Counted from the first letter of the stretch, positions 35,093 through 49,022 are shown. The stretch is 64,000 bases of DNA from Sisyra terminalis (GCA_958496175.1 OY292278.1:50220001-50284000); one strand, 5' to 3'. The notes: a model not told the origin generated them from the sequence alone. Translations and numbers: made by a program.

Positions 35093-36185
35093 TTATAAAT
35101 AAACTTATACCCTTTATCGAGTGACAAACATTAAATTCTTTGTTTTCCTCGTAAAATAAAACAACTTTATAAAGTCTACGATCCATTATAAATATAAACT
35201 AGTTTTTTGGTCAACTTTTAGCCTTCCATTTTCACAAAATTAGCTTCATTTAAATTCCAGTACTAGTTTTTGTTGGAACTAGTCTATACCATCAATCAAA
35301 AGACTGTCCGTTTATTTTTCGTTTTTGTCGTACGATTGCATAATTGGATATTCATCGTGAAAATTTTGTCTTAATTAATACACATATTCGGCACATATTC
35401 GAGAAAAAAAGATATGATTTGGGCGTGGTTTTTGGGTATTATATTTAAGATAAATAAAGATCACTAGTTTAGTGTTTGGAATTATTTTGTACAATATACC
35501 AAGGTTGACAAGTGGATTAAACCGTCGGTTGGGTGATGCATTGCAGTTGAAGGAACCACGCATAAAGTTTATTTTAAAGTTCACGTAACACTTTGTTTAT
35601 TATCTGCAAATACCAACGATTAAATCATTTCTGGCCTCTTGTATGTAGATTGGTAACTATATATACATATGTATTGTAAAATTGATATTTACATGTCCAA
35701 TTGGGACACAAACCTAAATGGATTTGACTTTTAAATTTTGGGCTGGTTTTAACGTTCAAACGACAAATTCCTTTGTGTCTTAACAATGGTGTTTTTTTTT
35801 TCACTTTAGGCTTGTCAACTGAATTTAATCCTTGAGATCTCATTATAGATATCGATTCGGTCAATCACACGAAATATTTCAATTTCTGTAAATTGCAAGC
35901 CAGTTTTTCCCATAAACTATCAACCCACGATTGGTACACGTAAAGAATTGCGTTTTTTTTTTTTAATTAAATGCATGTAAATTGAATTCACCCAAATAGG
36001 CGACGGAAATATTGCGACTATTGTTTGGGCGTTATTTATTATGAGATTTGGGTCTGAAATATTTCAGGTCATTTCCTTGGAAGATTAAATAATAACTTAA
36101 ACCGTGAGAGCAGAAGTAGGTTTTTTTAACTCGAAATCAGAGTATCTCAAATTGTATTTACAATTACTTGTTTGACTTCTTGTAT
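35093..36185. other. Gene-free AT-rich DNA
   Basis: No supported gene or repeat. Short frames on the minus strand (about 35375-35864) show no recognisable domain. Confidence 0.5.
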
Positions 36186-37785
36186 GAATAATATATTTGC
36201 TAAATTAGCCAACATTTTCTCCTATTTTTTTAAGAATTTGAACCAGTAGGTTGTGTTGATAGTATAGGCAACCACTTATGCATATGTGTGTTGGGTTGCA
36301 TATACCTTTTATAAAAGATTAATTTCTTAATCAAGGTTTATAAAATACACAGGTGGCCTCATGGTGGCTACGTGACGTATCCAGAAGAAATTCGTACATA
36401 TCTTCAGACTGATCAATTTCAAAATTCTTCGTTTGACGTCATTTTTTTTTTCTAATGGAGCAACCTGTGTAATTTACAAACCTTGATTCTTAATGTCAAT
36501 GATTATTTGCAAATATTTTAATTGTTATAGGTTTAAATCGTTCCCTTTTATTAATATTACAGCTCAAGTCCTTTTTTAACACCCCAAGACAATATTTAAT
36601 ACCAAGCCTCCCGTCAAAATCCTGTTTTTCATAAATTTTGCATAGAAATTGATAATCGTAGACAAATGTTCAAACTAACGTAAAAATAATCTTTTAAAGC
36701 AATTATTTTTACTAATTAATCAATTTTCTTTAACAATCTAAATCTTTAACAATCTAAATGCTTTTTGTGGCATTTTATTTGGTAATTATTTTACAAAAAA
36801 TCATTTATTTAACCAATCGTCGAGGCAATTTATTACCAGATACTTATGGCAAGAAAAAATAGCTATTTAAAAAAAAATGTGACCAAACTATAGAAAAATG
36901 ATTGAATTTAAGAAGTATTAACTTTAAAAAGTAAAATTTTCCGTCAATTATTTAGAAAAGAATCTTTAAGTTTAACAGGTGTATGAAATTTTCCATAATA
37001 AATCTTCATGGTTTTTTATCATTTAAATTGTAGAATTTCACTAAAAAAAACTACAATCCTTACATTTGCTAAATTAACCAACATTTTCTTCAATTTTTTT
37101 AAGAATTTGAACCAGTAGGTTGTGTGGTATAGTATAGTATAGTGTGTGTGTAGTATAGGCAACCACTTGTACATATGCATGTTTGGTTGCATATACCTCT
37201 TATAAAGATTTATTTATTAATGTCAATGATTATACTTAGGTTTAGATCGTTCCCTTTTATTAATATTACGGCTCAAGTCCTTTTTTAACCCCCCAAGACA
37301 ATTTTTTATTCCAAACCTCCTGCCAAAATCCTGTTTTTCATAAATTTTGCACAGAAATTGATAATCGTAGACAAATGTCCAAAGTAACGTAAAAAAAACC
37401 TTTTAAAGCAATTATTTTTACTAATTTATCAATTTTCTTTAATAATCTAGAAACTAACAATCAAACTAAATAACTTAAAGTTTTTTGTGGCATTTTATTT
37501 GGTAATTATTTTACAAAAAATAATTTACTTAACCAATCGACATAGCAATTCATTACCAGATACTTATGGCAACAAAAAATAGCAATTTAAAAAAAAAATT
37601 TTTACCAAACTATAGAAAAATGATTTAATTTAAAATTTATTAACTTTAAAAAGTAAAATTTACTGACAATCATTTAGAAAAGAATCATTAAACTCAAGAG
37701 ATGTATGAAATTTTCCATAATAAATCTTCAAAGTTTTTAGCTATTTAAATTGTAGTATTTCACTAAAAAAAAGGAACTACAATTT
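36186..37785. repeat. Tandem duplication, period about 880 bp
   Basis: The block aagaatttgaaccagtaggt with caaccactt at about 36231 recurs at about 37102. Other shared blocks are atcgttcccttttattaat, tgataatcgtagacaaatg, taccagatacttatggcaa and aaattttccataataaatct. The second copy lacks about 170 bp (around 36320-36510 of copy 1) and has gained a tagta/gtgtgt microsatellite. Confidence 0.85.
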
Positions 37786-38011
37786 TATAGAATAATTACC
37801 AAACTAATTCACTAAAACTTTATACAGTGATTCTTGCACTAATTACTTGTCCTACTAAAATTACGATTACTCCACCTTCTAAAAACTAGTTTTCTAAGTC
37901 CATAAAACATTTTTTACTATCAAAACCTTAGAAGATGTTTTTTTTATTTTCAAATAAATTGCACAATCTACAATGCATTTAAACTTTAAATCAATGATCG
38001 GCAAAAATTTC

Positions 38012-38492
38012 ACAGAAAAATCAATTCAAGGCTTAATATCTCGTTTAATATTGATCTTAGCGATTTGATCTACAGGACCTTTTTTGTAGGAAATCAAATT
38101 CTCTACAAGTTTTTTAATTTATAATTTTTCCGTAGCTCTTGTTATTTACGAGATAAATGCAAAAAAAAACGCGAATTTTATGGAAAAATCAGGTTCAGTG
38201 GCCCGTACTACCTCACCGGTGTGAGTTACGACTTTGTCGCAATGGGCACTTTTGTAGAGCGTTTAATTCTGAGAAAAAATCATCTTCGGTAAAAGCGATC
38301 TCATGAAATGCCACAGAGATATAGAAATTTAAAAATAAAAAATCAGAGTTTCCGTGTATTTTCAATGGTAAATCTTTACACGTCTTGGTCGGGGGCTTAA
38401 AATTAATATTAAGGGCTCAAACTTTCAGAGAATTTTTTGTTTTGGTATTTTCAACAAAATTTCACGATGGGACCAAAAAAAAAATCACCCTA
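38012..38492. mobile_element. Family C foldback fragment
   Basis: Right arm of family C, from ggttcagtggcccgtactac to the AAAATCACCCTA end, preceded by the family C centre in reversed orientation. That fits a full element inserted in the opposite orientation that then lost one arm. Confidence 0.8.
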
Positions 38493-38589
38493 ATCTGCAT
38501 AGGGTTGCATAAGTGCATTCAATCCATAGACAATCACATGTAAGCTCTAGTCCCAGTAGATTAGTGCTGTATAAGTACAAAGATTTTTA

Positions 38590-38720
38590 ACAATCAATAG
38601 CAACAATAGCAATAATAGTAATTCTTATATCAATAACAACAATCAAAAATAATCAACAGTAGCAATAAGAATAATAATAATAGTCTATAATAACAATGTC
38701 AATGCTAACAATAATGTGAA
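38590..38720. repeat. CAA/TAA-rich simple sequence
   Basis: Irregular run of caa, taa and aataat trinucleotides, a degenerate microsatellite. The minus-strand frame across it is an artefact. Confidence 0.7.
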
Positions 38721-38729
38721 ACATTAATA

Positions 38730-39767
38730 TATAATAAGAAATAATAATTTGGCAATAAATAGTAAAAGAATTTTGCGTAGAAATTGGTGCTATTGGACGC
38801 TTCTTGAGTACGAAATTTATGTAATTTTTTTTCAATTAAAATCAAAAACATGTAGACAAATCTCCAAACTAACGTAATAAAAACTTTTGACTTTTTTACT
38901 AAAAACCCAACTTATCGTAAATCAGGAAAAATATCATTCAATTGACCTTCAGCAAATTTATAATATACTATCAAGGTGCAAATGGAACATTTTTAGGATC
39001 TCTAATTACAACATATATCTTTAGTTTTTGATTTCGATTTTCCAATTTTGAATACTTTAGTACATAGTATCTCATTAAGAATTATGTTAAGAAGGGCCCA
39101 AAAAATTTTACGGCCCAAAAAAAAATTCACATTTCCTTACATAGGCAACGCCACAAACTTAAAAGTTCTGGTAAAATTTGCCTTTATAAATATTTAATTT
39201 TCCACTGTAAAAAGGATAATTACTTTTAAAATGTAAAATTTTCCAATTTCTCAAGACAGTGAAAAATTAAGAATACAATCTGATGAAGGGAGCCACCAAC
39301 CAATGAAGATTGAAAAGCTCAGCTTTTAATAATTTTTCCATCCGAAGATTTAATTATAATTACATCCATCTACTCTCCTGTTCTGGAAGACGATGATTTG
39401 ACGAAGCATTAAAGATGAAAGTTTTCTTTTTACAGGCTAATTCTTTTCCCAATAATGTTACAACAAATAAGAATTTTTTAAAACAATTATTCTTGGTATG
39501 TACTCCTTTCCTCACCACCTTAGAGGTAGAGTACTAGGCGCGTTTTTTTTCACGTGGTATCCCCTGTAGGCCTAATCCACAAATATGGAAACTGTTAAGA
39601 TCAAACTAGGTATAATATTTTGAAAAACAAACATTGATTTATTCTTTTAAATTGGCAACAGTTTCCATATAACTTCACATTCACAAATAACATTTATAAA
39701 AAAAGGGAAATCTAACATACGCTAAAGAAAACTTCATACTTTTTAACATAATTGAACAAAATTTAAA
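38730..39767. other. Gene-free AT-rich DNA
   Basis: No gene or repeat recognised between the simple repeat and the tandem array. Confidence 0.5.
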
Positions 39768-42753
39768 ATCACCAACAAATGAATTATCAATTTGGCAATT
39801 TAAAAGTGAAAAAAAAAATATAGCAATTTGAAAAAAGGAATAGTCAATCAGACATTTCACCCAACAATTGTTTCAACAATGGGAAAATCGAAATGAAGAA
39901 AAACAACAAACTTTTCAGCCTAAGGACCAAGAAATATATTTCCTTTTTGGCATCAAAAGGTTGTTGCAAAACAAAAGGAAAATTAAATGGAAAGAAAAAG
40001 AAAATGAAACAATTTGGGATCTTTGTCTTCTATGACTATGCAAATATATCAAATTGCTATAAAAAAAAAAAAAACTTTTCCTAAAACTAAAGCCCTAAAG
40101 TTTCTATCATTAAGGATTGGAAAATTATACAAATTTAATAAAAATTATCAACAAAGTAATTATCAATTTGGCGATATAAGTGCAAAAAAAATAATATAGC
40201 AATTTGAAAAAATGAAAAGTCAATCAGACATTTCACCCAACAATTGTTTCAACAATGAGAAAATGAAATTGAAGAAAAACAACAAACTTATCAGCCTAAG
40301 GACCAAGAAATATATTTCCTTTTTGGCATCAAAAGATTGTTGCAAAACAAAGAGAAAAATTAAATGAAAAGAAAAAGAAAATGAAACAATTTGGGATCTT
40401 TGTCTTCTATGACTATGCAAATATATCAAATTGCTATAAAAAAAAAAAACTTGTCCTAAAACTAAAGCCCTAAAGTCTCTATCATAAAGGATTGGAAAAT
40501 TAATAATTTTTAAGAAAATTATCAACAAAGGAATTATCAATTTGGCGAATTAAGTGAAAAAAAAAATATAGTAATTTGAAAAAATGAATAGTCAATCAGA
40601 CATTTCACCCAACAATTGTTTCAACAATGGAAAAATGAAATTGAAAAAAAACAACAAACTTATCAGCTCAAGGACCAAGAAATATATTTCCTTTTAGCAT
40701 CAAAAGATTGTTGCAAAACAAAGAGAAAAATTAAATGGAAACGAAAAAAAAAATGAAACAATTTGGGATCTTTGTCTTCTATGACTATGCAAATATATCA
40801 AATTGCTATAAAAAAAAAAAAAAAAACTTTTCCTAAAACTAATGCCTTAAAGTTTCTATCATTAAGGATTGGAAAACTATACAATTTTAAAGAAAATTAT
40901 CAACAAAGGAATTATCAATTTGGCGATTTAAGTGAAAAAAAAAAAAATATAACAATTTGAAAAAATGAATAGTCAATCAGACATATCACCCAACAATTGT
41001 TTCAACAATGAGAAAATGAATATTAAGAAAAACAACAAACTTATCAGCCCAAGGACCAAGAAATTTATTTCCTTTTTGGCATCAAAAGATTGTTGCAAAA
41101 CAAAGAGAATAATTAAATGAAAAGAAAAGGAAAATGAAACAATTCGGGATCTTTGTCTTCTTTGACTATGCAAATATATCAAATTGCTATAAAAAAAAAA
41201 ACTTATCCTAAAACTAAAGCCCTAAAGTTTCTATCATTAAGGATTGGAAAGTTATACAATTTTAAAGAAAATTATCAACAAAGGAATTATCAATTTGGCG
41301 ATTTAAGTGAAAAAACAAATATAGCTATTTGAAAAAATGAATAGTCAATCAGACATTTCACCCAACAATTGTTTCAACAATGAGAAAATGAAATTGAAAA
41401 AAAACAACAAACTTATCAGCCCAAGGACCAAGAAATATATTTCCTTTTTGGCATCAGAAGATTGTTGCAAAACAAAGAGAACAATTAAATGAAAAGAAAA
41501 AGAAAATGAAACAATTTGGGATCTTTGTCTTCTATGACTATGCAAATATATCAAATTGCTATAAAAAAAAAAAAAAACTTTTCCTAAAACTAAAGTCCTA
41601 AAGTTTCTATCATTAGGGATTGGAAAATTATACAATTTTAAAGAAAATTATCAACAAAGGAATTATCAATTTGGCGATTTAAGTGAAAAAACAAATATAG
41701 CTATTTGAAAAAATGAATAGTCAATCAGACATTTCACCCAGCAATTGTTTCAACAATGGGAAAATGAAAATGAAGAAAAACAACAAACTTATCAGCTCAA
41801 GGACCAAGAAATATATTTCCTTTTAGCATCAAAAGATTGTTGCAAAACAAAGAGAAAAATTAAATGGAAACGAAAAAAAAAATGAAACAATTTGGGATCT
41901 TTGTCTTCTATGACTATGCAAATATATCAAATTGCTATAAAAAAAAAAAAAAAAACTTTTCCTAAAAGTAATGCCTTAAAGTTTCTATCATTAAGGATTG
42001 GAAAACTATACAATTTTAAAGAAAATTATCAACAAAGGAATTATCAATTTGGCGATTTAAGTGAAAAAAAAAAATATAACAATTTGAAAAAATGAATAGT
42101 CAATCAGACATTTCACCCAACAATTGTTTCAACAATGGGAAAATGAAATTGAAGAAAAACAACAAACTTATCAGCCTAAGGACCAAGAAATATATTTCCT
42201 TTTTGGCATCAAAAGATTGTTGCAAAACAAAGAGAATAATTAAATGAAAAGAAAAGGAAAATGAAACAATTCGGGATCTTTGTCTTCTTTGACTATGCAA
42301 ATATATCAAATTGCTATAAAAAAAAAAACTTTTCCTAAAATTAAAGCCCTGAAGTTCCTATCTTTAAGGATTGGAAAACTATACAATTTTAAAGAAAATT
42401 ATCTACAAAGGAATTATCAATTTGGCGATCTAAGTCAAAAAAAACAAAATAGCAATTTGAAAAAATGAATAGTCAATCAGACATTTCACCCAACAATTGT
42501 TTCAACAATGGGAAATTGAAAATGAAAAAAAACAACAAACTTATCAGCCTAAGGACCAAGAAATATATTTCCTTTTAGCATCAAAAGATTGTTGCCAAAC
42601 AAAGAGAACAATTAAGTGAAAAGAAAAAGAAAATGAAACAATTTGGGATCTTTGTCTTCTATGACTATGCAAATATATCAAATTGCTATAAAAAAAAAAA
42701 ACTTATCCTAAAACTAAGGCCCTAAAGTTTCTATCATCAAGAATTGGAAAATT
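39768..42753. repeat. Tandem array of about eight units of 372-381 bp
   Basis: The word gtcaatcagacat starts at 39843, 40219, 40591, 40972, 41344, 41720, 42099 and 42472, giving periods of 376, 372, 381, 372, 376, 379 and 373. Each unit has the same order: ttcacccaacaattgtttca, aggaccaagaaatatattt, tttgggatctttgtcttcta, an A tract of 9-16 bases, then cctaaaactaaagcc and attatcaatttggcga. Units differ by scattered substitutions, and much of the length variation lies in A tracts. The last unit is cut off near 42753. The many frames of about 65-105 codons across it are by-products of the periodicity. Confidence 0.95.
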
Positions 42754-45700
42754 ATTCCGCTTACCCCAGCATATGAAATATTTTGAATCGATGCCAGAGT
42801 AATCCAATTGTGTCACTTTTTAGCACTTTGTTTTACACATTTTTTTTTAAATCACTTTTCACGATAATCATTTATTCAAAAATTGCAACAATCAGGCCTG
42901 ATTTTTAGAAATTTTAGAATTTTAACGGACCGTAATTCACCCTTTAAAATCTCGAAGCACACTGAGTGAAAGGTAAGGGTAGGTAATAGTTCGTTTTCTG
43001 GCCTATCGGGGTTGTGGGTGGCGCCACAAGTACTCTCCTTGCGTTCTTGCGAATTTAATTTCAATTTTAGTCAAAAAAAAAAAATAATTTTGAAATTAAA
43101 AATAATTTCTATACATATATTTTTTTATAAGCTTTAAAAATTTTATTTTCCTTCACAATTATTGTAATATGGTAATGATAGTAATTGGGGTAAGTAGTTT
43201 GGAAAAATTACAATTAATGAAATATTTTTGGCTGTAACAATAGGACTAGAACTTATTTGATTGCAGGAATAAATTATGTTCAACAAAGCAAGCAAAACAT
43301 TTTTTTTTCTTGTCTTCCAAATTTTATTTCATTTCATTTTTTCTAGAAGATCCTGTGGACTTCTAAGTACCCATACGACAGCAGTTAATGATTAAGTTTT
43401 TTTAATACGATAACAATAATGCCATGGAATAAAGTTATAATAGTTCTTTAATCGAATCTTCTCAATAAGTTGATATTACACAATATTTTGCTTTGACTTC
43501 TTTGCTTTCTCTTATCATCTATGAAGATAAAGTAAATGGAATTTTAAAAACCGTGAAATTCTACTAAGCACCGTCGTTTTTTTAACCATTTTGAATTTTC
43601 ATTAAATTTATTTTGGAAAACAAAATTTTCAATATATTCTGGAATTCAGTCGGACAGAAGGAAAATTTACGATATTTACCCCACTTACCCTAAACTAAAT
43701 CCATTGATTTATATCATTCCAAGTAATATAAAGTACTTTCTACAAAAATTATAGATGTCACAAGTTGAAAAATGATGTATAGGCAACTAAAATGCTCTAC
43801 GTGTATTGAAATCACCACCCATTCTTGACATAGGAACATTGACCTCATGGAAGGGTTACTCAATATTAATTCTAGATTAACTTAGAAGGAAAAAAACTAT
43901 TTTAAGATTTTACTGGTACTTATAGGATTATGTTGTGAACTCAAAGCTTGTAATAAAATTTTAAAGGCATTTTGGCGTCGTATAATTCTAAATTTTAAAT
44001 GATTTCATTTCTCAAAATTTAGAAATTCTTTTTCATGAAAAGCAAAAATTCAAAGTACGCCCCTTTCCCAACTTTCAAAAAATTTCTAAATACCTCTGCA
44101 GAACGGTAAAATTTAACGATCTATCAATAAACATTATACCTTTTTTATGCCTTTAATCGTTTTTTTCGATATTATTGATTCTGATATAAGGTAGTGTCAG
44201 ATTTTAAAGCCTAGAGTTGTTTTATCGAAAATAACGATGAAAAACATGGAAAGGTTAAAATTTTGATTTTCTTATTATTTTCCGAAAGTATTCGAAAATC
44301 ATAATCTTTGGATAATCTATCGAAAAACATAATACTTTCCGTACCTACCTTATCATTGAATTAATTTAACTCTTCTACGTACTTCAACTGTAAAAAAAAG
44401 CTCTGAAATATAAAATTCAAGAGGATGGGTGGGGTAAGTCGAATTAAAACAATATATTCTATTAAAATAAATTTATTAATGTTAAATATCAATTAAATAT
44501 AAACAATAACACCATAATATTTTTTTGAATATTTACAATAGTTTGCATGATTTCCATAAAAGTATAAATTATTATCACTTTAACCCCTTTATCACTTCAC
44601 GTTCACTGATTTATTGAAACACAATTTACACCATTGATAATTATAGTTAATCTTTTCGTGATTTTCTCGATTGATATCAATTGAGAAAATGAAATCAATT
44701 TGATTAATTTGATTGATGATTCTCGAACTATCCGCATTTATTCCTCAATCATCCATTTGACAATTATGAACAATTCAAATCCAATGAATATTTCTCTAAT
44801 GTCTTCGGTCAGCTTCCCCTGTAGGTAGAGAAAAATTCAATTAAAACAACATTTACAAGTTGCAATAACACTAGGACTTACTAAACATTTATCTCCCAAA
44901 AGAATAATTCATTCCTCAACCCCAAAGAAAAAGCTTTTTTCCTCAATTTCCTGGTAAGACGAATCTGTAAAAAAACATTTATTTAAATTAATAAAACAAA
45001 TCATATATCCAATTTATATTAAGTTGTAAACAGGGGACCTTAAACCGCAACCCAATTACATATATGTATAAATGGTTGCCTAACTTCTAAAATTTATAAG
45101 AAAACGGATAATTGTAAGAATGGCATTTTCTGATAAGGGTAATTTTTTTCAACGATTTAAAAATATTGTTATATGAAAAAATGTTAGTCCTGTGTGCAAA
45201 AGGACAAGTTCCAAATGCATAAAATGGATATAAGGGATGATTTTTTTCGCTGATATTGTACAGAAGGTACAGAATATTTTAGACTAAATCATCTTTAACG
45301 GTATTGCTTTAAAAAAGAATTTGCATTTATTGATTAAATCCTTGGGAAATCAAAATTCAAAAGTGAAACAAATATATATGCATCTTTGATTTAAAATTGA
45401 TCGTTTTATTCTTAAAATGCAACAATAGACGCTTTACGAATCTTTAAATCCGTTGAACTCATAAATAATCCAGAACAGTTTCGGATTGAAGTTTTTCAGC
45501 TAATCACAGTTCCGAATAGTTCCGTGAAAAAGTATATGGGAAAATTGGGAAATTTATTTGCGATAGCAAATCAAAAACTTTGGTGCTAAAGAAAGATAAT
45601 AAATTAAGATAGCTATTTTAGTTCAGTGTAAAAAGCATATTCAAACTAATGGCCAGTAATGGCTGATAAAACAGGGATAGACTTATACGTTGATATAGTA

Positions 45701-45830
45701 GTTAAAACGTGATAGACTCAAATCGTGAAAAACACGTGTGGAACTTAGTGCTTTGAATTTTTGCAGGTTACAATTGTATCCAAACTAATTACATACAAAA
45801 AAAAATGATATAATCGCTAGATTTAAAAAG
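42754..45830. other. Gene-free DNA upstream of BOP1
   Basis: Nothing recognisable as a gene or a named repeat. About 42880-43060 is less AT-rich. The last few hundred bases must include the BOP1 promoter, but no TATA box or initiator stands out. Confidence 0.55.
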
Positions 45831-48668
45831 ATGGGTAAACGTAAAATCGTAGCTGCTGAAAATGAACAAGAAGCTCCAAAAGATTCTCAGATTGTAAGTT
45901 ATTTTCAATCAAAAAAACCGTTTTAAAATTATGTTTTTTTTGGACTTTCCTCTGTAGGAGTTTCCCACGTCAGTTATTGACGACAATGTTGGAGACAGTA
46001 CCGATTCTGAAGGAGAGAATGACTTGGAGTTAGAGCCAGACTCAGAAGATGATTCATTGGACGAAAACGACTTCGACGATGACGATGAAGAAGACGATGA
46101 TGACGACGATTCCGACAATAGCGAGGATTGGGCCAACGTGGATTTACTAGAGGGTGATGATGACGAAGACGAAGATGATGATGATGATGAAAATGAAAGC
46201 GAAGAAGAAGAAGAAGAAGAATATGATGGAAGTGAAAATGAAGAAGATACTGATTCGGAGACTTCCAGCGACTTGGACCATGAAAATAGTAACACAAATT
46301 CTAAGACTATTAAATCCAACAAAAATGAATCCAAAGCTAACAAAAATAAAGCCCCTGAAGTTCAGACTCATACAAAGCCTAATAAAACTACAAAAAAGAA
46401 ACCCAAAACTCCGGATCCTGCGAAAATAAGCGATTTGAAAATTGTGGAAAAGAATGATGAATATGCGGAAGATTCTTCCGACGAGGAAGAAATCCGAAAC
46501 ACTGTAGGAAACATACCATTACAATGGTACGAAGACTATTCTCATTTAGGCTACGATTGGGACGGACAAAAGATAATGAAACCCCAAAAAGGTGATAAAC
46601 TCGACGATTTTCTACGTCGAGTCGAAGACCCAGACTTTTGGCGCACCGTTTTCGACCCGCAAACCAACCAAAACGTGGTCCTCAGCGAAGAAGATGTTAA
46701 TCTAATCAAACGCATCCAGTCTCAACGCATTCCAGACAATAAATTCAACGAATATGGAGTAGGTATCCCAAAAATTTGTTAACGAAAAAAAAAATCATTC
46801 CCTACTTTTTTTTAGCCATGGATCGAATGGTTTAGTTCCCAGGTGGAAAAAATGCCCATCCGAAAATTTCCCGAACACAAACGATCGTTTTTGCCCAGCC
46901 GAAACGAACAATTGCAAGTTTCTAAACTGGTGCATGCCTTGAAAATGGGATGGATCAAAACTCGAAAAGAACAAGCAGCCTTACGAGCGAAAAAAGATCC
47001 TCAATTCTATATGATTTGGAACTCCGATGATACTCCAGATCCGATGCGACGTCTTACCAAACATATTCCCGCGCCCAAAAGATTCCTTCCTGGACACGCC
47101 GAGTCATACAATCCGCCTCCCGAATATCTATTCGATAAAAAAGAACTCAAAGAATGGAACAAATTAAAAACCACGCCATGGAAACGAAAATTGCATTTTA
47201 TTCCACAAAAGTTTGGTTCATTACGACAAGTTCCAGCGTATTCACGATACTTGCGAGAAAGATTTCAACGTTGTCTCGATTTATATCTTTGTCCTCGGGC
47301 AATTAAAATGCGTCTTACCATCGATGCAGAATCCCTTGTGCCTAAACTTCCAAGTCCAAAGGACTTGCAACCGTTCCCGACAACAGAATACTTGGTGTTT
47401 AAAGGTCATACCGATATGATTCGAAGTATTTCAATTGAAGGAAAAGGCCAATATATGGCCTCTGGATCCGACGATCATACTGTTAAAAGTATAAACAAAC
47501 CAAAAAAATAATTTTCACGATTAATAATTTAATACTCTTTTTAGTTTGGGAAATTCAAACGGGAAGATGTTTAAAAACATTCGATATGGGTGATATTATT
47601 CGCAGTGTGGCTTGGTGTCCTAACGGAGCGATTTCTTTAATCGCAGTTGCTGCCGGAAGAAAAGTTAGCTTTATCAATCCCGGAGTTGGTGATAAACTGA
47701 TTGTCTCTAAAACTGATTCAATTTTAGAACAGCCTCCGGTTCATGACATCATTGGTAAACCAAATAACTTCAAGTTTTTAATTTCATCTATAATCAATCA
47801 AAATTTTTTCGTAGAATCCGAACAACTGAAAACAGCGATTCGATGGGAAAACTTTACGCCGGATTCGGAAGAATGGCAGAAAGGTATTCGTGCGACTATT
47901 CATCATTTCAAAGAAGTGACTCAAGTCACGTGGCATGGACGAGGCGATTATCTTGCCAGTGTTATGCCAGAAGGACAAAACCGTTCGGTTATTATCAGTC
48001 AATTGAGTAAACGGCGTTCGCAACTGCCATTCTCGAAGAGCAAAGGCTTAATTCAGTGCGTCTTATTCCATCCGATACGACCATTTTTATTTGTAGCTGT
48101 AAATATTCATAACATTGTTTATTTAAACTCCATAAGAATTAAATTTATTCCATTTTAGACCCAAAAAAATGTACGTATCTACGATCTTGTAAAACAAGAA
48201 CTATTCAAAAAGTTACTGTCAAATTCGCAATGGATTTCTACAATGGCAATTCATCCAGCCGGCGATAACGTGTTAGTAGGAACTTACGACAGAAAAATGT
48301 TGTGGTTCGATCTTGACTTAAGTACAAAACCTTATCAGACATTGCGTTTACATGGAACCGCTGTAAGAGGAGTTGCCTATCATAAACGCTATCCTTTATT
48401 TGCCTCCGGATCGGACGACCGCAGTCTTATTGTGTCACATGGAATGGTCTACAAGTACGACAAAATTACAAAGAAAAAGTAAAACATGATTGATCAATTT
48501 TTTTTCTATTTTAGCGATCTTCTGAAAAATCCATTGATCGTACCATTAAAACGTATGCAAAATCACGAATCGTTTAACGATTTTGGAATATTTGGAGTTG
48601 AATTCCATCCAATGCAACCATGGGTGTTTACTAGCGGAGCGGATGCAACGATTCGACTCTACACGTAA
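45831..48668 (+). CDS. BOP1: Ribosome biogenesis protein BOP1
   Basis: Nucleolar WD40 protein of the PeBoW complex (with Pescadillo and WDR12), required for 27S/32S pre-rRNA processing and 60S subunit assembly. Seven exons: 45831-45893, 45958-46758, 46816-47488, 47545-47754, 47815-48098, 48159-48454, 48515-48668; about 826 residues versus roughly 750-780 usual. Order: short basic start (MGKRKIV); a long Asp/Glu/Ser-rich stretch (about 30-105) that accounts for the extra length; a Lys-rich linker; the BOP1 N-terminal domain from about 185 ([20 protein letters not shown], then [20 protein letters not shown]) to 475; then WD40 repeats from about 482 ([10 protein letters not shown]...[17 protein letters not shown]) to the C terminus ([13 protein letters not shown]). 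All introns are 53-64 bases. Convergent with the kinase gene, 354 bases between stops. Confidence 0.95.
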
Positions 48669-49022
48669 ACAATTTTTTTCATGAAATGTTAATTACAAGA
48701 TTATATTGATTAAATTAATTTTCCATGCAATTTCTTTAATCACCCTGCACCTGAAAATTCGGAAAGGAAACTAAAACACCAATTTACTGATATACTTTAA
48801 TAATATACAAGCTTGGCTACCAAGCTCTACAAAATCGTTATTACTGAATCTCGAAGAAATCTGTCAAGAAAACACGTGCTACTTTCTTAATTTAAATACG
48901 ACAAGAAATCAAAAGCAAACTTAAATGGCAGTGTATTTTTAGACAAAAAGGCTTCGAAAACACGATTTTATAATTCTTAACAAATTTTTTTTTAAATAAT
49001 TTATCAACAAAACGTATACTCC

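Noticed and set aside
39768..42753. CRISPR-like array or a family of small repeated genes
   Set aside because: The whole unit repeats without unique spacers, the host is an animal, and the frames of about 65-105 codons arise from unit periodicity with A-tract frameshifts.
45909..46343. 144-codon minus-strand frame, very Ser-rich
   Set aside because: It is the reverse-strand shadow of the BOP1 Asp/Glu codons (GAT/GAA read as ATC/TTC/TCA and similar).
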